64,000 nucleotides of DNA from Firmicutes bacterium UBA5201. GTDB lineage: Bacteria > Bacillota > Clostridia > Peptostreptococcales > Acidaminobacteraceae. Made by a program: the position numbers and the translations under genes. The stretch covers positions 1 through 64,000 of the forward strand of contig DHVT01000012.1 in assembly GCA_002412775.1 (NCBI GenBank), given 5' to 3'. Below, one piece after another: positions 1-8,151 of this stretch. How positions within the stretch are numbered: position 1 is the stretch's first letter; each line of letters begins with the position of its first letter. Below the pieces are notes generated by a model. The model was not told where the DNA came from. It did not search any database and saw only the letters and a list, made by a program, of their open reading frames with translations.

Positions 1-89
1 GTCTAACAAAGTGTTGACATTCCAAAGATGATTTTTATACCGTTAGCATACTAGATAAATGCATAAGGCTTATCGATGGCTTTATAGAT

Positions 90-545
90 ATGTTAGAAAA
101 AAGAAATCTAACTTGCGCAGGCATATTATTGAGAGTTCAGATAGATAATTGTTTGAGAACGTACGCTCTTTATGTTGCCGAGAATCAGTCTGAGATTAGT
201 CGAAGTGTTTATGGGGATGGAAAGCAAATAAATAAAATGAAGGCTAAAGATGGTAATCAGATGACGGACTTCTACCTTAGGAAAGAATTGTCTAAAATTG
301 ACAAGAGGTTTGATTCTGTGTATAAAGCTGCTTCAGGGTATATTCATTATTCCGAAAAGGCATTCTACGCATCGGTATCAGTGAAGGAACCTAATATTTT
401 AGATATTAATGTGGGTCATCCTATTAGGGAAGAATTGGATTCTGTATTACAAGAGTGTGCAGAGGCTTTTATTTATTTTGTTAAATTTCAATATAAGTTG
501 ACTATTCCAGTTGTAGAATCAAAAAAAAGAATTGATGCTCAGTAG
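90..545 (+). CDS. Hypothetical protein next to a TIR-like gene, possibly 5'-truncated
   Basis: I do not recognise the family. The 151-residue product is mostly helical and charged, with no signal peptide or membrane segment. The first in-frame ATG is at 90 and has no good ribosome binding site. The frame stays open upstream to a TGA at 15-17, and the codons between (reading ...DDFYTVSILDK...) look coding, so the real protein probably starts earlier and may be broken by a frameshift near the window edge. It ends 27 bases before the TIR-like gene on the same strand, which suggests co-transcription and perhaps a joint role in phage defence. That role is inferred only from the neighbour. Confidence 0.55.
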   Translation: MLEKRNLTCAGILLRVQIDNCLRTYALYVAENQSEISRSVYGDGKQINKMKAKDGNQMTDFYLRKELSKIDKRFDSVYKAASGYIHYSEKAFYASVSVKEPNILDINVGHPIREELDSVLQECAEAFIYFVKFQYKLTIPVVESKKRIDAQ

Positions 546-572
546 ATTAATAAAAAAAAGGAGGACGGTTTG

Positions 573-2186
573 ATGGGTTCATCTGAAATAAAAATATTTT
601 ACTCATGGCAATCTGATTTACCAGGAAGCCAAACTAGAAATTTGATACAAGATAGTGTTGATGCAGCGGTAAAGGCGATGAGAAATACTATAGAAATAAT
701 TGCTGACAGGGATACTAAGGGAGAATTTGGTACACCTGATATCACGCAAACGATTTTTTCCAAAATCGATGAGTGTGACATATTTGTTGCCGATGTAAGT
801 ATTATCAATAAATACTACTCTATTGATGAAAACGGGGATCCTACTGATGCAATGAAAACATCTCCTAATCCCAATGTGCTCCTAGAATTAGGGTATGCAG
901 CTCGTTCGCTGGGGTGGGAAAATGTTATCTGTATTTTAAATACAGATTTTGGTGAGATTGAGGAGTTGCCTTTTGATATAAGACAAAGGAGATTAACTCC
1001 ATATTCTCTAAAAAATGAAGAGAAGTCCGTAGTTAAAAAGAGATTAAGAGAAATTATTGCAGCTACTGTAATGAACATACAAGAGAATGGGAAAAGAGTG
1101 AAAGATGGTCTTACAAACCTAATAGTTGGTAAATACGATTTTGAAATGAAAAGCATATCTAAGCAACTAATGCCCTTGGAGGTTAAAAGTTCAGAGGGGT
1201 ATAAAGAAGTACGAAAGAGACTGCTTTCAATATGTGAAAATTTGATCGAGGAAGTTGAAAAAATAAATCTTGTTCCGCCAGAAGAATTGGAATCTAAGCC
1301 TCAAACAGTTGAAAAAAATGAGGAAAAACAAATTATACTTCCAAATGGAGTAAAACTTCCCAAATTTAATAATGAACTAATTAAGGCGTTCGGATCACCT
1401 ACGCCAGTAGTAGTTGAAGAGGAATCTAAAGACCATATGATTAGTAAAGCAAAAGACTGGTTTGACATTGCGTTATGTGATGATTTCTTTTATTTAGGGG
1501 AGCTCAAACTAAAAACTGCTGTTTTGTATGGTCAGTCTAATGAATACATTGGGACAAAAGATGAAAAAAATAAACATTCAAAAATAACAGAGTTAGATTA
1601 CACAATGCTAAAAATTTCCATCATAGATTCTTACGTTCAAACCTTTGAAGGCATGCACTTAATTCCTCTAGCAATTTATAATTCATCGGCACAAGCAGAT
1701 AGGGATATAACAGTTTCGATTAAGGTTAATAACGATTCTGCCGAAATCATGGTACCTTCTTCTGAACTGATTAATAAAGATCTTATTGGTCTTGAAGGAA
1801 TCATTTATGAAACGGGCGTTATTAAAGAACTTCTTATTATGCCTGAGACAAGTGATATTAAATATGATTCAGACATAACATATGATCTTAGTGAAAGCTT
1901 GAGTCATATGCAAAAAACTACGATTTCAATGATGGGAACTACATCATTAAATTATGATGGTGAAGACTACGAGAGAGAAATTCAAAAATTCATTGTATCA
2001 CCTATAAATAGCAGTAGAAATGAAGTTGAATTTGATATTGATGATTTAAGACCCAAGGAGAAAAAATGGTTAGGCCCATCACTATTGGTAAAAGCAAAGA
2101 CCAATAAAATAAGCCTCACTTACTCTGTAAAATCGCAGCATTCCAGCGGAGAATTATCAGGTGTAATTGAATGTGATTTAGATTAG
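573..2186 (+). CDS. TIR-like domain protein, candidate defence effector
   Basis: The first ~165 residues form a TIR-like nucleotide-binding domain: a first strand with IFYSWQSDLP, a DTKGEFGTPDI loop, the strand DIFVADVS, and NPNVLLELGYA, where Glu ~105 sits at the position of the catalytic Glu of TIR NADases. The remaining ~370 residues are an unrecognised, mainly beta C-terminal region that could be a sensor. Such proteins often degrade NAD+ or bind nucleotides in anti-phage systems; that activity is inferred from family, not shown. A TTG lies at 570, but ATG 573 is preferred because AAAAGGAGGA ends 7 bases upstream of it. It follows the 151-residue gene and ends in a hairpin. Confidence 0.72.
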   Translation: MGSSEIKIFYSWQSDLPGSQTRNLIQDSVDAAVKAMRNTIEIIADRDTKGEFGTPDITQTIFSKIDECDIFVADVSIINKYYSIDENGDPTDAMKTSPNPNVLLELGYAARSLGWENVICILNTDFGEIEELPFDIRQRRLTPYSLKNEEKSVVKKRLREIIAATVMNIQENGKRVKDGLTNLIVGKYDFEMKSISKQLMPLEVKSSEGYKEVRKRLLSICENLIEEVEKINLVPPEELESKPQTVEKNEEKQIILPNGVKLPKFNNELIKAFGSPTPVVVEEESKDHMISKAKDWFDIALCDDFFYLGELKLKTAVLYGQSNEYIGTKDEKNKHSKITELDYTMLKISIIDSYVQTFEGMHLIPLAIYNSSAQADRDITVSIKVNNDSAEIMVPSSELINKDLIGLEGIIYETGVIKELLIMPETSDIKYDSDITYDLSESLSHMQKTTISMMGTTSLNYDGEDYEREIQKFIVSPINSSRNEVEFDIDDLRPKEKKWLGPSLLVKAKTNKISLTYSVKSQHSSGELSGVIECDLD

Positions 2187-2192
2187 TAGGAA

Positions 2193-2222
2193 GGTCTCAC
2201 CAGATTAGGTTTTGGTGAGGCC
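2193..2222 (+). terminator. Hairpin after the TIR-like gene
   Basis: GGTCTCACC (2193-2201) pairs with GGTGAGGCC (2214-2222) with one G-U pair. It lies 7 bases after the stop codon. Only a weak T-rich tract follows, so termination strength is uncertain. Confidence 0.4.
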
Positions 2223-2241
2223 GTATAACATTTTATTGCAT

Positions 2242-2886
2242 TCATTCTTTTATCATAAGGTCTGCTTGAGGTGGGTTAGGGAATATTTCATTTATCAGCA
2301 TTACCAGAGCTTCGTTTAATTCATACCGTTCAATTTTACCTCGATACTCCAAATCACGCATGTAATCAATTGCGCTATCCATGTCTTCAAATAATCGATT
2401 CTCTCGTTTCGGCATAATTGATGTAAGATAAAGATCATGAAGGCTATTAAAAAAATTGGAGAACCCCTCAGCGGTAAGAAATGTGTTTAATGACTTTCTA
2501 TTATCTTCCCACATGTAGCTGCTATCATTTTCAGGATGTGTAATTTCCATAATGGCTTTCAAAGCATCACCACTTAGGCCAGTGTAATTACATGCTTTCT
2601 CTAACGAAAATGAATTTTCATCAGTTTCACCAGTTAGGTATCCAATATCTACATTAAAGAAATCAGCAATAAGAACTAAGGTGTCAAACTTAGGAAAGCT
2701 AACTTCTCCATTTTTATGGATAGTTCCAATATTCAACCAACCGCTAACAGCCTTTTGTCCATATCTAGTTCCGTATTTAGCATTTAATGCTTCTGCTAGT
2801 GAGGATTGAGTATACTTTCCTTCATCCATGCACTTTTTCAATCTTTCATTCCAGTATTGCGCTTTTTTTCTCATTAAGTCGTCCAC
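2242..2886 (-). CDS. XRE-family HTH regulator
   Basis: A 214-residue protein whose N-terminal third is a Cro/C1-type helix-turn-helix: YTQSSLAEALN then QKAVSGWLN, followed by FDTLVLIADFFNVDIGYLTGE, the usual end of this fold. The C-terminal ~120 residues are helical and may mediate dimerisation or ligand binding. Translation begins at a GTG (2886): AAAGGAGG ends 11 bases upstream; an in-frame ATG lies 12 bases further in. It is divergent from the 3005 gene, so it could control both promoters in the 118-base gap. This is a typical arrangement for a repressor in mobile DNA. Confidence 0.75.
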   Translation of the reverse strand: MDDLMRKKAQYWNERLKKCMDEGKYTQSSLAEALNAKYGTRYGQKAVSGWLNIGTIHKNGEVSFPKFDTLVLIADFFNVDIGYLTGETDENSFSLEKACNYTGLSGDALKAIMEITHPENDSSYMWEDNRKSLNTFLTAEGFSNFFNSLHDLYLTSIMPKRENRLFEDMDSAIDYMRDLEYRGKIERYELNEALVMLINEIFPNPPQADLMIKE

Positions 2887-2933
2887 GGGATAAATCGCCT
2901 CCTTTAGTATATATATTATGTCATTTATAAGTC

Positions 2934-2962
2934 TTGTGCAACATAAAGTGGGATGATAATAT
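2934..2962 (+). promoter_or_regulatory. Predicted promoter for the 3005 gene
   Basis: TTGTGC (2934-2939) and TAATAT (2957-2962) are separated by 17 bases in the divergent gap next to the XRE regulator. The match is moderate; the transcription start has not been determined. Confidence 0.4.
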
Positions 2963-3004
2963 TTAGTTATAGAAGGACCAGTAGAAAATCGTGGAGGTGC
3001 AGAT

Positions 3005-3445
3005 ATGGATATTCAATCAAGAGCAAACCATACTATTGACGGAAAGATAAATGAGAATAAAAAGAAAAGCTTTATTGAAAAAGCTAAAGAACATAAGAAG
3101 GAAATAGCAATTGGAGCAGTGGCTATACTTTCAGTGGTGGCGGTTGTGCTTGTCGTAAAAAATAAGGCCACTATAAAAGCAGCTTTCAAATCAATGAACA
3201 ATGAAGGTGTTCTGGTCAATAGCTTAGAAACTAGAAATAGTGTTGCTCCAATAATATCAGAAGTAACTCCTACAAGCATTCCAAGTAATGTTCCAATTGT
3301 AGAAATCAATGTCAGGGGCCATATTCGAAATCTCCCTGAAGGTTGGAACCCCTCAGCAAGTAATAAAGAAATAGCAAGAACTTTAGGGTACTGTTTAGAC
3401 GAACATCAAACCTGGATAAATCCGTATACAAAAACAGCAGCTTAA
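3005..3445 (+). CDS. Hypothetical membrane-anchored protein
   Basis: A 146-residue protein with a basic N-terminus, one hydrophobic segment at about residues 34-52 (IAIGAVAILSVVAVVLVV), a linker rich in Ser/Pro/Val, and a compact C-terminal motif (GHIRNLPEGWNPS... then LDEHQTWINPY). The C-terminus resembles small conserved domains seen in proteins of Clostridia mobile elements, but I cannot name a function. GTGGAGGTG precedes the ATG. It is divergent from the XRE gene and followed by another small gene, so the pair may be regulated by it. Confidence 0.55.
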   Translation: MDIQSRANHTIDGKINENKKKSFIEKAKEHKKEIAIGAVAILSVVAVVLVVKNKATIKAAFKSMNNEGVLVNSLETRNSVAPIISEVTPTSIPSNVPIVEINVRGHIRNLPEGWNPSASNKEIARTLGYCLDEHQTWINPYTKTAA

Positions 3446-3502
3446 ATTGTTAAGGATAAGCATACAGTGAATTGCCGTAAAACGGGCAGAAAGGATGGCC
3501 AA

Positions 3503-3790
3503 ATGAAAAGAGAGGAAGTTTTAAATGCACTTAGAGCAGGAGAATTTGACGGTATTAGTCATTCATATGAGCCATATAAAGGCTATGGGAAAAATAGTCA
3601 TCAATTGGAAATGAGTGTCTCTGGAGGAAGTATTGAGGTTACAAAGGTTACAACCGGAAAATCCTTTAATGGAAAGGAAAATGAGAGATGGGAAGATAGA
3701 ACGCCCGAAGTATTAAGTGATTCCAAGGCATTAGATTTTATTGAAAGTCATCCTTACTACTTTTCACAAAGAAGACCTGATTTGTTTTAG
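3503..3790 (+). CDS. Small hypothetical protein
   Basis: A 95-residue soluble, charged protein that I do not recognise. An upstream in-frame GTG at 3467 would add 12 residues, but GAAAGGAT just before ATG 3503 makes the shorter form more likely. It sits 57 bases after the membrane-anchored gene on the same strand and ends just before a terminator hairpin shared with the convergent recombinase operon. Confidence 0.5.
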   Translation: MKREEVLNALRAGEFDGISHSYEPYKGYGKNSHQLEMSVSGGSIEVTKVTTGKSFNGKENERWEDRTPEVLSDSKALDFIESHPYYFSQRRPDLF

Positions 3791-3815
3791 AACGAAATGC
3801 GGAACCTTAATAGAA

Positions 3816-3847
3816 CAAAAACAGCTCGCCATAGTGCGGGCTGTTTC
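3816..3847. terminator. Bidirectional terminator between convergent genes
   Basis: ACAGCTCGC (3821-3829) pairs with GCGGGCTGT (3836-3844) with one wobble, flanked by an A-run on the left and TTT on the right. It serves the small gene ending at 3790 and, in reverse, the recombinase operon ending at 3859. Confidence 0.65.
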
Positions 3848-3858
3848 GCTGTAAAGTG

Positions 3859-5451
3859 CTAGATATTTATTTCTGTCCCGTCCTTGAATACAAAATTCAT
3901 ATCGTCGGAGCTATTGACTGTCACGTGCTCAATCATACTGTGCCAGAGGAGTGGATCAAAGTCTGTGAGCAGCTCATCTTGCTTCTTAAGTTCGTCGAGG
4001 AAAGCAGCCATTGTTTGGCGTCTGGTCACTTTTTCCTTAATCTGCTCGGATACTTTTTCTAAATCTTCTTTGGTAGTGTCAAACCTCTGTGCCAAGCCAT
4101 CGTATCTTCGTTGGTACTCTCCTTGATCTAATGCAACATTAGCATTTTCATTTATGCATTGCTGCATCAGCTCAGTGACAATCTCCATTTCATTCTGAAG
4201 CTCGGCCTGTTTGGTTTCGAAGGGGCCGGTGTCGTAAAGAACATCCTTCATGGATTCAAAGTTTGCTATGATTTCATCCTTGTCTTCCAGGAGCTTATTA
4301 GCAGCTTTCACGAAGAATTCTTTTATAGTATCTTCATCGAGGTGGGGAGTAGAGCATTTTTGCTGTCCGTTGAACTTGTGGTTGCATTGCCAGACTGTAC
4401 GTCGGTATTTGCTGTTTGAATGCCACACCTTTGAACCGTAGCAGCTTCCACATGAGCCGCATTTTATCTTACCAGAGAATGTATGAACACCGCTGTGACG
4501 ATTGTCTGCAGGGTTTCTCTTTTCTAACTCATTCTGGACCAGGTCGAAGACCGCTGGCTCAATAATCGCTTCATGGTTATTTTCAACATAGTATTGAGGA
4601 ATTTCTCCCTCATTGGCTTTCTTCTTTTTTGTAAGAAAATCTACCGTGTAACTTTTCTGTAAGAGAGCATCACCTTTGTATTTTTCATTTGTGAGGATGC
4701 GCTTGATGGTGCCTGCGTTCCATTTATCTTTCTTCCCGGGTGATAAAATGCCGTCTGCTGTAAGCTGCTTGGCAATACCGTAAGGCGTCATGCCTTGCAG
4801 GAACATGCTGAAGATCCTCTGGATTATAACCGCTTCATTGGGGTTCAAGACAAGGTTGCCATCTTCACCTCGATCGTAACCGAGGAAGTGTCCGAAGGGA
4901 ACCGTAACCTTCCCGTCTGCAAATCTCTTGCGTTGTCCCCATGTGACGTTCTCTGAAATGCTCCGGCTCTCTTCCTGGGCAAGGGATGACATGATAGTGA
5001 TTAGAAGTTCTCCTTTAGAATCCAGGGTCCAGATATTTTCTTTCTCAAAATAGATCTCGATTCCTTTCTCTTTGAGTTGACGAACGGTGGTGAGGCTGTC
5101 CACAGTGTTTCTTGCAAATCGGCTGACTGATTTGGTAACGATAAGATCAATCTTGCCGCTTAAAGCATCCTGGATCATGCGCTTGAAGCCTTCACGCTTT
5201 TTGGTGTTGGTACCGGATATCCCTTCGTCAGTATAAACCTTCACGAATTCCCAATCGTCTCGACTCTTAATAAAATTGGTGTAATAATCAACCTGCGCCT
5301 CATAGCTTGTGAACTGTTCTTCGCTGTCTGTGGATACGCGAGCGTAACCAGCTGTGCGGCGTTTTCTTTGCTCATTAATTGGTGTGGCAGAAAACTGCCT
5401 GAGAGTAGCAGGTATGGTCTTAACGTTTTTAGTTGTCTTTGGTTTGCTCAT
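3859..5451 (-). CDS. Large serine recombinase B (left module, second gene)
   Basis: A 530-residue site-specific DNA recombinase of the large serine family. The N-terminal resolvase domain carries YARVSTD with the nucleophile Ser ~40 and the SRFARNT motif near 110. A Recombinase domain follows (about 200-310; NEKYKGDALLQK), then a Cys4 zinc ribbon (KCGSCGSC... QQKCSTP) and a long coiled coil. These parts bind att sites and control integration versus excision. The start ATG lies inside the end of recombinase A (23-base overlap) after GGAGG, so the two are translationally coupled. Its sequence is closest to recombinase D of the right module. Confidence 0.92.
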   Translation of the reverse strand: MSKPKTTKNVKTIPATLRQFSATPINEQRKRRTAGYARVSTDSEEQFTSYEAQVDYYTNFIKSRDDWEFVKVYTDEGISGTNTKKREGFKRMIQDALSGKIDLIVTKSVSRFARNTVDSLTTVRQLKEKGIEIYFEKENIWTLDSKGELLITIMSSLAQEESRSISENVTWGQRKRFADGKVTVPFGHFLGYDRGEDGNLVLNPNEAVIIQRIFSMFLQGMTPYGIAKQLTADGILSPGKKDKWNAGTIKRILTNEKYKGDALLQKSYTVDFLTKKKKANEGEIPQYYVENNHEAIIEPAVFDLVQNELEKRNPADNRHSGVHTFSGKIKCGSCGSCYGSKVWHSNSKYRRTVWQCNHKFNGQQKCSTPHLDEDTIKEFFVKAANKLLEDKDEIIANFESMKDVLYDTGPFETKQAELQNEMEIVTELMQQCINENANVALDQGEYQRRYDGLAQRFDTTKEDLEKVSEQIKEKVTRRQTMAAFLDELKKQDELLTDFDPLLWHSMIEHVTVNSSDDMNFVFKDGTEINI

Positions 5452-7153
5452 GTTTTTTCCTCCATGCCTCTCTCAATTTCTCGCCTTGGCGTTTCTTTCG
5501 TTCCTCTGACCAGGCTGGCTGTCTGCGTTTGAATTGCCATTGCTTTGTGATCTTACTGCCGTCCTTCAGTTGATAGAGAAGTTCCTCATTGGAAACCACC
5601 GTGATGTGATCAATCTTTTCTTTGAAGATATTTTCATCAAATTTATCAATGGAAAGAACATCACTAGATATAGATTTTAAAAGGTTCTCTTCTAAGCCGC
5701 TGTGGCCACAATCATTGTGAGGCGGACAGCGCCAGTGGTGAGCTTTCTCTCCACTTACGCGGATGCTGGTATTTCTGCGTAGGTTTTGACCGCACTTACT
5801 GCAGTTTATTTTTCCTGTGAAGCAAGTGATTTTTCCAGAGCTTCTTGGATTCTTTTTACTGTGGGCTGACTTTGCAGCGCGAGCTTCAGGTGTCCACCAA
5901 TCCTTCCTGGCCGTGGATTTCCAATTTTGAGGAATAACGCTACCGTCATGTAAATGAAAGAGGAGTTTATCTGTTCCTTTTACTACGATTTTCTCAACTT
6001 GATCCAGGAACACATCCTCATCAAATTCTTCCAAGTCGAGCACCTGGGCGCAGACACCTTGGAGTATCTTCTCTGGGATGTTTTTGGCGCTGCATTCCGA
6101 TATACCTTTTCGGTCTTTGGTTTGGCAAGTCCAAATGTAATAAACATCACTCGAATGCTTGCTTTGCCTTTTACCGCTGCGCCTGTAGCTGACACCACAG
6201 TTTCCGCATTTTATCTTGCTTGTAAAGCAGGTGGTGTTGATTGATGGATTTGCGAAAACACCTAACTCTCTTCGCCTTGCGATTTCAGCCTGCACCTTTT
6301 CAAAAGTCTCTAAGTCAATTATGGCTTCATGAGAATCCTCTACCCAGTACTGGGGGAGTTCACCGTTGTTGGGCTTTGATTTGTGGGTGATATGGTCCTC
6401 GATGAAAACCTTTTGTAAAAGCATATTACCCGTGTACTTTTCATTCTTAAGGATCGCCCGAATTGATGTGTTTGAGAAATGTCCGCCGGTGTAGGATTTG
6501 ACGCCCATTTCTTCAAGCTGAACTTCAGTTTGCTCGGCGGACATTCCTTTGAGGAAGTTGTCATAAATCAGTTTTACAATCTTGGCTTCTTCTGGCTCAA
6601 CAACAAACTGCTCTCCATTCCAGCGATAGCCATAAATACTAAATGAATTAGGCTTTCCTTTCTGGAAATTCCTTCGAATGGCCCATTTTACATTTTCACT
6701 TGTCGAGCGGCTTTCTTCCTGGGCAAAGGAAGCAAGGATGGAGAGCATCAGCTCACCGTCGCCACTCATTGAATTGATATTTTCTTTCTCGAACCTTACC
6801 TCAACTCCGATATCCCGAAGGTGACGAACTGTTTCCAGTAGGTCTACGGTATTTCTAGCAAATCGCGATATGGACTTGGTTAGTACAATATCGATCTTGC
6901 CTGCATCACAATCTTCCAGCAGTCGCTTGAACTCATCCCGGTTCTCAGTCGTACCTGAAATCCCTTCGTCTGCATATACACCTGCATATTCCCATTCACG
7001 ATGAGTCTGGATGTATTTGCTATAAAAGCTGACTTGCGCTGAAAGAGAGTGTAACGTTCTGCCTTTTTCTTCGGAAACTCTCGCATAAGCAGCAACCTTT
7101 TTTCTTGTAGGCATTACCGGAGCGGAAGGTTCGATCTTATTAATTTTCCGCAT
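5429..7153 (-). CDS. Large serine recombinase A with two zinc ribbons (left module)
   Basis: A 574-residue large serine recombinase: nucleophile Ser ~27 in YARVSEE, SRFARNT, and the Recombinase domain (NEKYTGNMLLQK). The C-terminal half is unusual because it holds two zinc ribbons, KCGNCG near residue 330 and NCSKCG near 465. Each is followed by a similar module (LLFHLHDGS.. and LLYQLKDGS.., then a basic W-containing tail), so the DNA-binding end is internally duplicated. Translation should start at ATG 7153, which follows GAAAGGAG, rather than at upstream codons. It overlaps recombinase B and follows the SHOCT-like gene, so all are likely co-transcribed. Confidence 0.9.
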   Translation of the reverse strand: MRKINKIEPSAPVMPTRKKVAAYARVSEEKGRTLHSLSAQVSFYSKYIQTHREWEYAGVYADEGISGTTENRDEFKRLLEDCDAGKIDIVLTKSISRFARNTVDLLETVRHLRDIGVEVRFEKENINSMSGDGELMLSILASFAQEESRSTSENVKWAIRRNFQKGKPNSFSIYGYRWNGEQFVVEPEEAKIVKLIYDNFLKGMSAEQTEVQLEEMGVKSYTGGHFSNTSIRAILKNEKYTGNMLLQKVFIEDHITHKSKPNNGELPQYWVEDSHEAIIDLETFEKVQAEIARRRELGVFANPSINTTCFTSKIKCGNCGVSYRRSGKRQSKHSSDVYYIWTCQTKDRKGISECSAKNIPEKILQGVCAQVLDLEEFDEDVFLDQVEKIVVKGTDKLLFHLHDGSVIPQNWKSTARKDWWTPEARAAKSAHSKKNPRSSGKITCFTGKINCSKCGQNLRRNTSIRVSGEKAHHWRCPPHNDCGHSGLEENLLKSISSDVLSIDKFDENIFKEKIDHITVVSNEELLYQLKDGSKITKQWQFKRRQPAWSEERKKRQGEKLREAWRKKHEQTKDN

Positions 7154-7192
7154 AAACTCACTCCTTTCAACACTATACATCACTCTAAAAGG

Positions 7193-7372
7193 CTATGAAG
7201 TCAAGTTAATGTGAGAGAATAGTGTACCTAGTAATGGCTTGTATTTTTCAAGAAGATACTCATCGATTAAGGCGAATTCCTCCGGGGTAATTATGCTTTT
7301 TTCAAGCATGGATTTTGCAATAGAAAGACTTGATTGGTATTGCTTTTCAGCTCTGAATTGATCGTCTGTCAT
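7193..7372 (-). CDS. SHOCT-like small protein
   Basis: A 59-residue protein beginning MTDDQFRAEKQYQ, with the pattern AKSMLEKSIITPEEFALIDEYL typical of the short SHOCT-like domain (small oligomerisation or linker helices) found just upstream of serine recombinases in Clostridia elements. Its start codon overlaps the stop of the HTH/treble-clef gene as ATGA (7372-7369), so it is probably translated by coupling. The role is unknown; position suggests a small accessory factor for recombination or its control. It is short enough to be missed by simple gene calling. Confidence 0.8.
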   Translation of the reverse strand: MTDDQFRAEKQYQSSLSIAKSMLEKSIITPEEFALIDEYLLEKYKPLLGTLFSHINLTS

Positions 7373-7788
7373 AGTACATCACCGCCTTTGAAGCGGTCGT
7401 TTATATAGCATTCATGAGAACAATATTTTCTCTTTGAGTTGCCATAAGATGTAAACGAGCTGCCGCAAAAAGCACAGGTGAAGGAGTAGATGGCTTTCTT
7501 ATTGACCTTGTCCTGATTCGAGTTCCACCATGTAATACGACACTGTTGGTTACAGAATTTCAATTTCTTTTTTCCTGAGATCTGTATAAGCTCCTTACCG
7601 CAGTGTTTACAGTATTCCTTATCGGGAGTAACTGTAGTTGAGTGATTGGCCTTGATCCCTCCTAGCTTATTTCTTTGGCAGTGGGAAGTAACAGTACTTT
7701 TTGAAAGACCTAGGGCTTGAGCGATTGTTGCATACCCGAACCCTTTAGCCCTAAGGTCAGCTATTTGATTTTTTTGTTCTCCAGTCAT
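7369..7788 (-). CDS. HTH / double treble-clef zinc-finger protein
   Basis: A 139-residue protein with an N-terminal sigma-70-region-4-like HTH (KGFGYATIAQALGLSKSTV, residues ~15-35). Two zinc knuckles follow: CKHCGKEL... FCNQQC and CAFCGSSF... YCSHEC. It probably binds DNA and may regulate or assist the adjacent recombinases. ATG 7788 follows GGAGG at good spacing; a longer frame upstream runs into the terminator and is not real. Its stop overlaps the SHOCT-like start. A paralogue with the same layout is at 16782-17309. Confidence 0.8.
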   Translation of the reverse strand: MTGEQKNQIADLRAKGFGYATIAQALGLSKSTVTSHCQRNKLGGIKANHSTTVTPDKEYCKHCGKELIQISGKKKLKFCNQQCRITWWNSNQDKVNKKAIYSFTCAFCGSSFTSYGNSKRKYCSHECYINDRFKGGDVL

Positions 7789-7861
7789 TATTAATCCTCC
7801 AATCGGAGGGTAGAAATCCCTCTCACCATTCACAGGACAGAAGAGGGCATATTGAGTACTG

Positions 7862-7906
7862 AAAAATAAAAAAATGCCGCCAAGTGCAAGAAAAGCACCC
7901 AGCGGC
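7862..7906 (-). terminator. Terminator of the amidase remnant
   Basis: On the minus strand GCCGCTGGGTGC (7906-7895) pairs with GCACTTGGCGGC (7887-7876), 12 pairs including three wobbles, followed by a long T-rich tract. It is a strong intrinsic terminator that still sits after the truncated amidase. Confidence 0.85.
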
Positions 7907-7916
7907 AAAGAGTTAA

Positions 7917-8147
7917 TTATTCAGTTTTGATAAAGGCATCTGTAAAGCCTGCAGCTTTAACTTTGGCCAGCATAGCATCAGCATTGGACTTAACGCTGTA
8001 AGCCCCGACCTGGACCCTGTAAAGCTTCTGAGGCGGGGTAGTGGAAGGAGAAGGGGGTGTCAGTAGCCTTTTTACATCAGCCCTGAAAGTATCCATACCT
8101 TTACCATGTCTCGAGAACCAGTGACGTGGATCGCCATAGAATATCAT
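7917..8147 (-). pseudogene. C-terminal remnant of a phage-type amidase with SPOR end
   Basis: Only the end of an N-acetylmuramoyl-L-alanine amidase remains. RHWFSRHGKGMDTFRADVK matches the last part of the catalytic domain of the intact amidase at 8835-9818 (GHWFPKHGENMDTFRAAVK). A Pro/Ser/Thr linker and a SPOR-like end (YRVQVGAYSVKSNADAMLAK) follow. About 160 N-terminal residues, with most zinc ligands, are absent, and the homology stops at about 8140, where plus-strand phage sequence begins. No convincing ribosome site precedes the remaining ATG. It marks a deletion or inversion breakpoint. Confidence 0.8.
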
Positions 8148-8151
8148 TTGG

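Noticed and set aside
3884..4441. Open frames on the plus strand inside recombinase B
   Set aside because: They are shadows of a well-supported minus-strand recombinase with all family motifs; no ribosome sites.
7789..7908. Longer N-terminus for the HTH/treble-clef protein
   Set aside because: The upstream frame runs through the terminator of the amidase remnant; GGAGG before ATG 7788 gives the better start.
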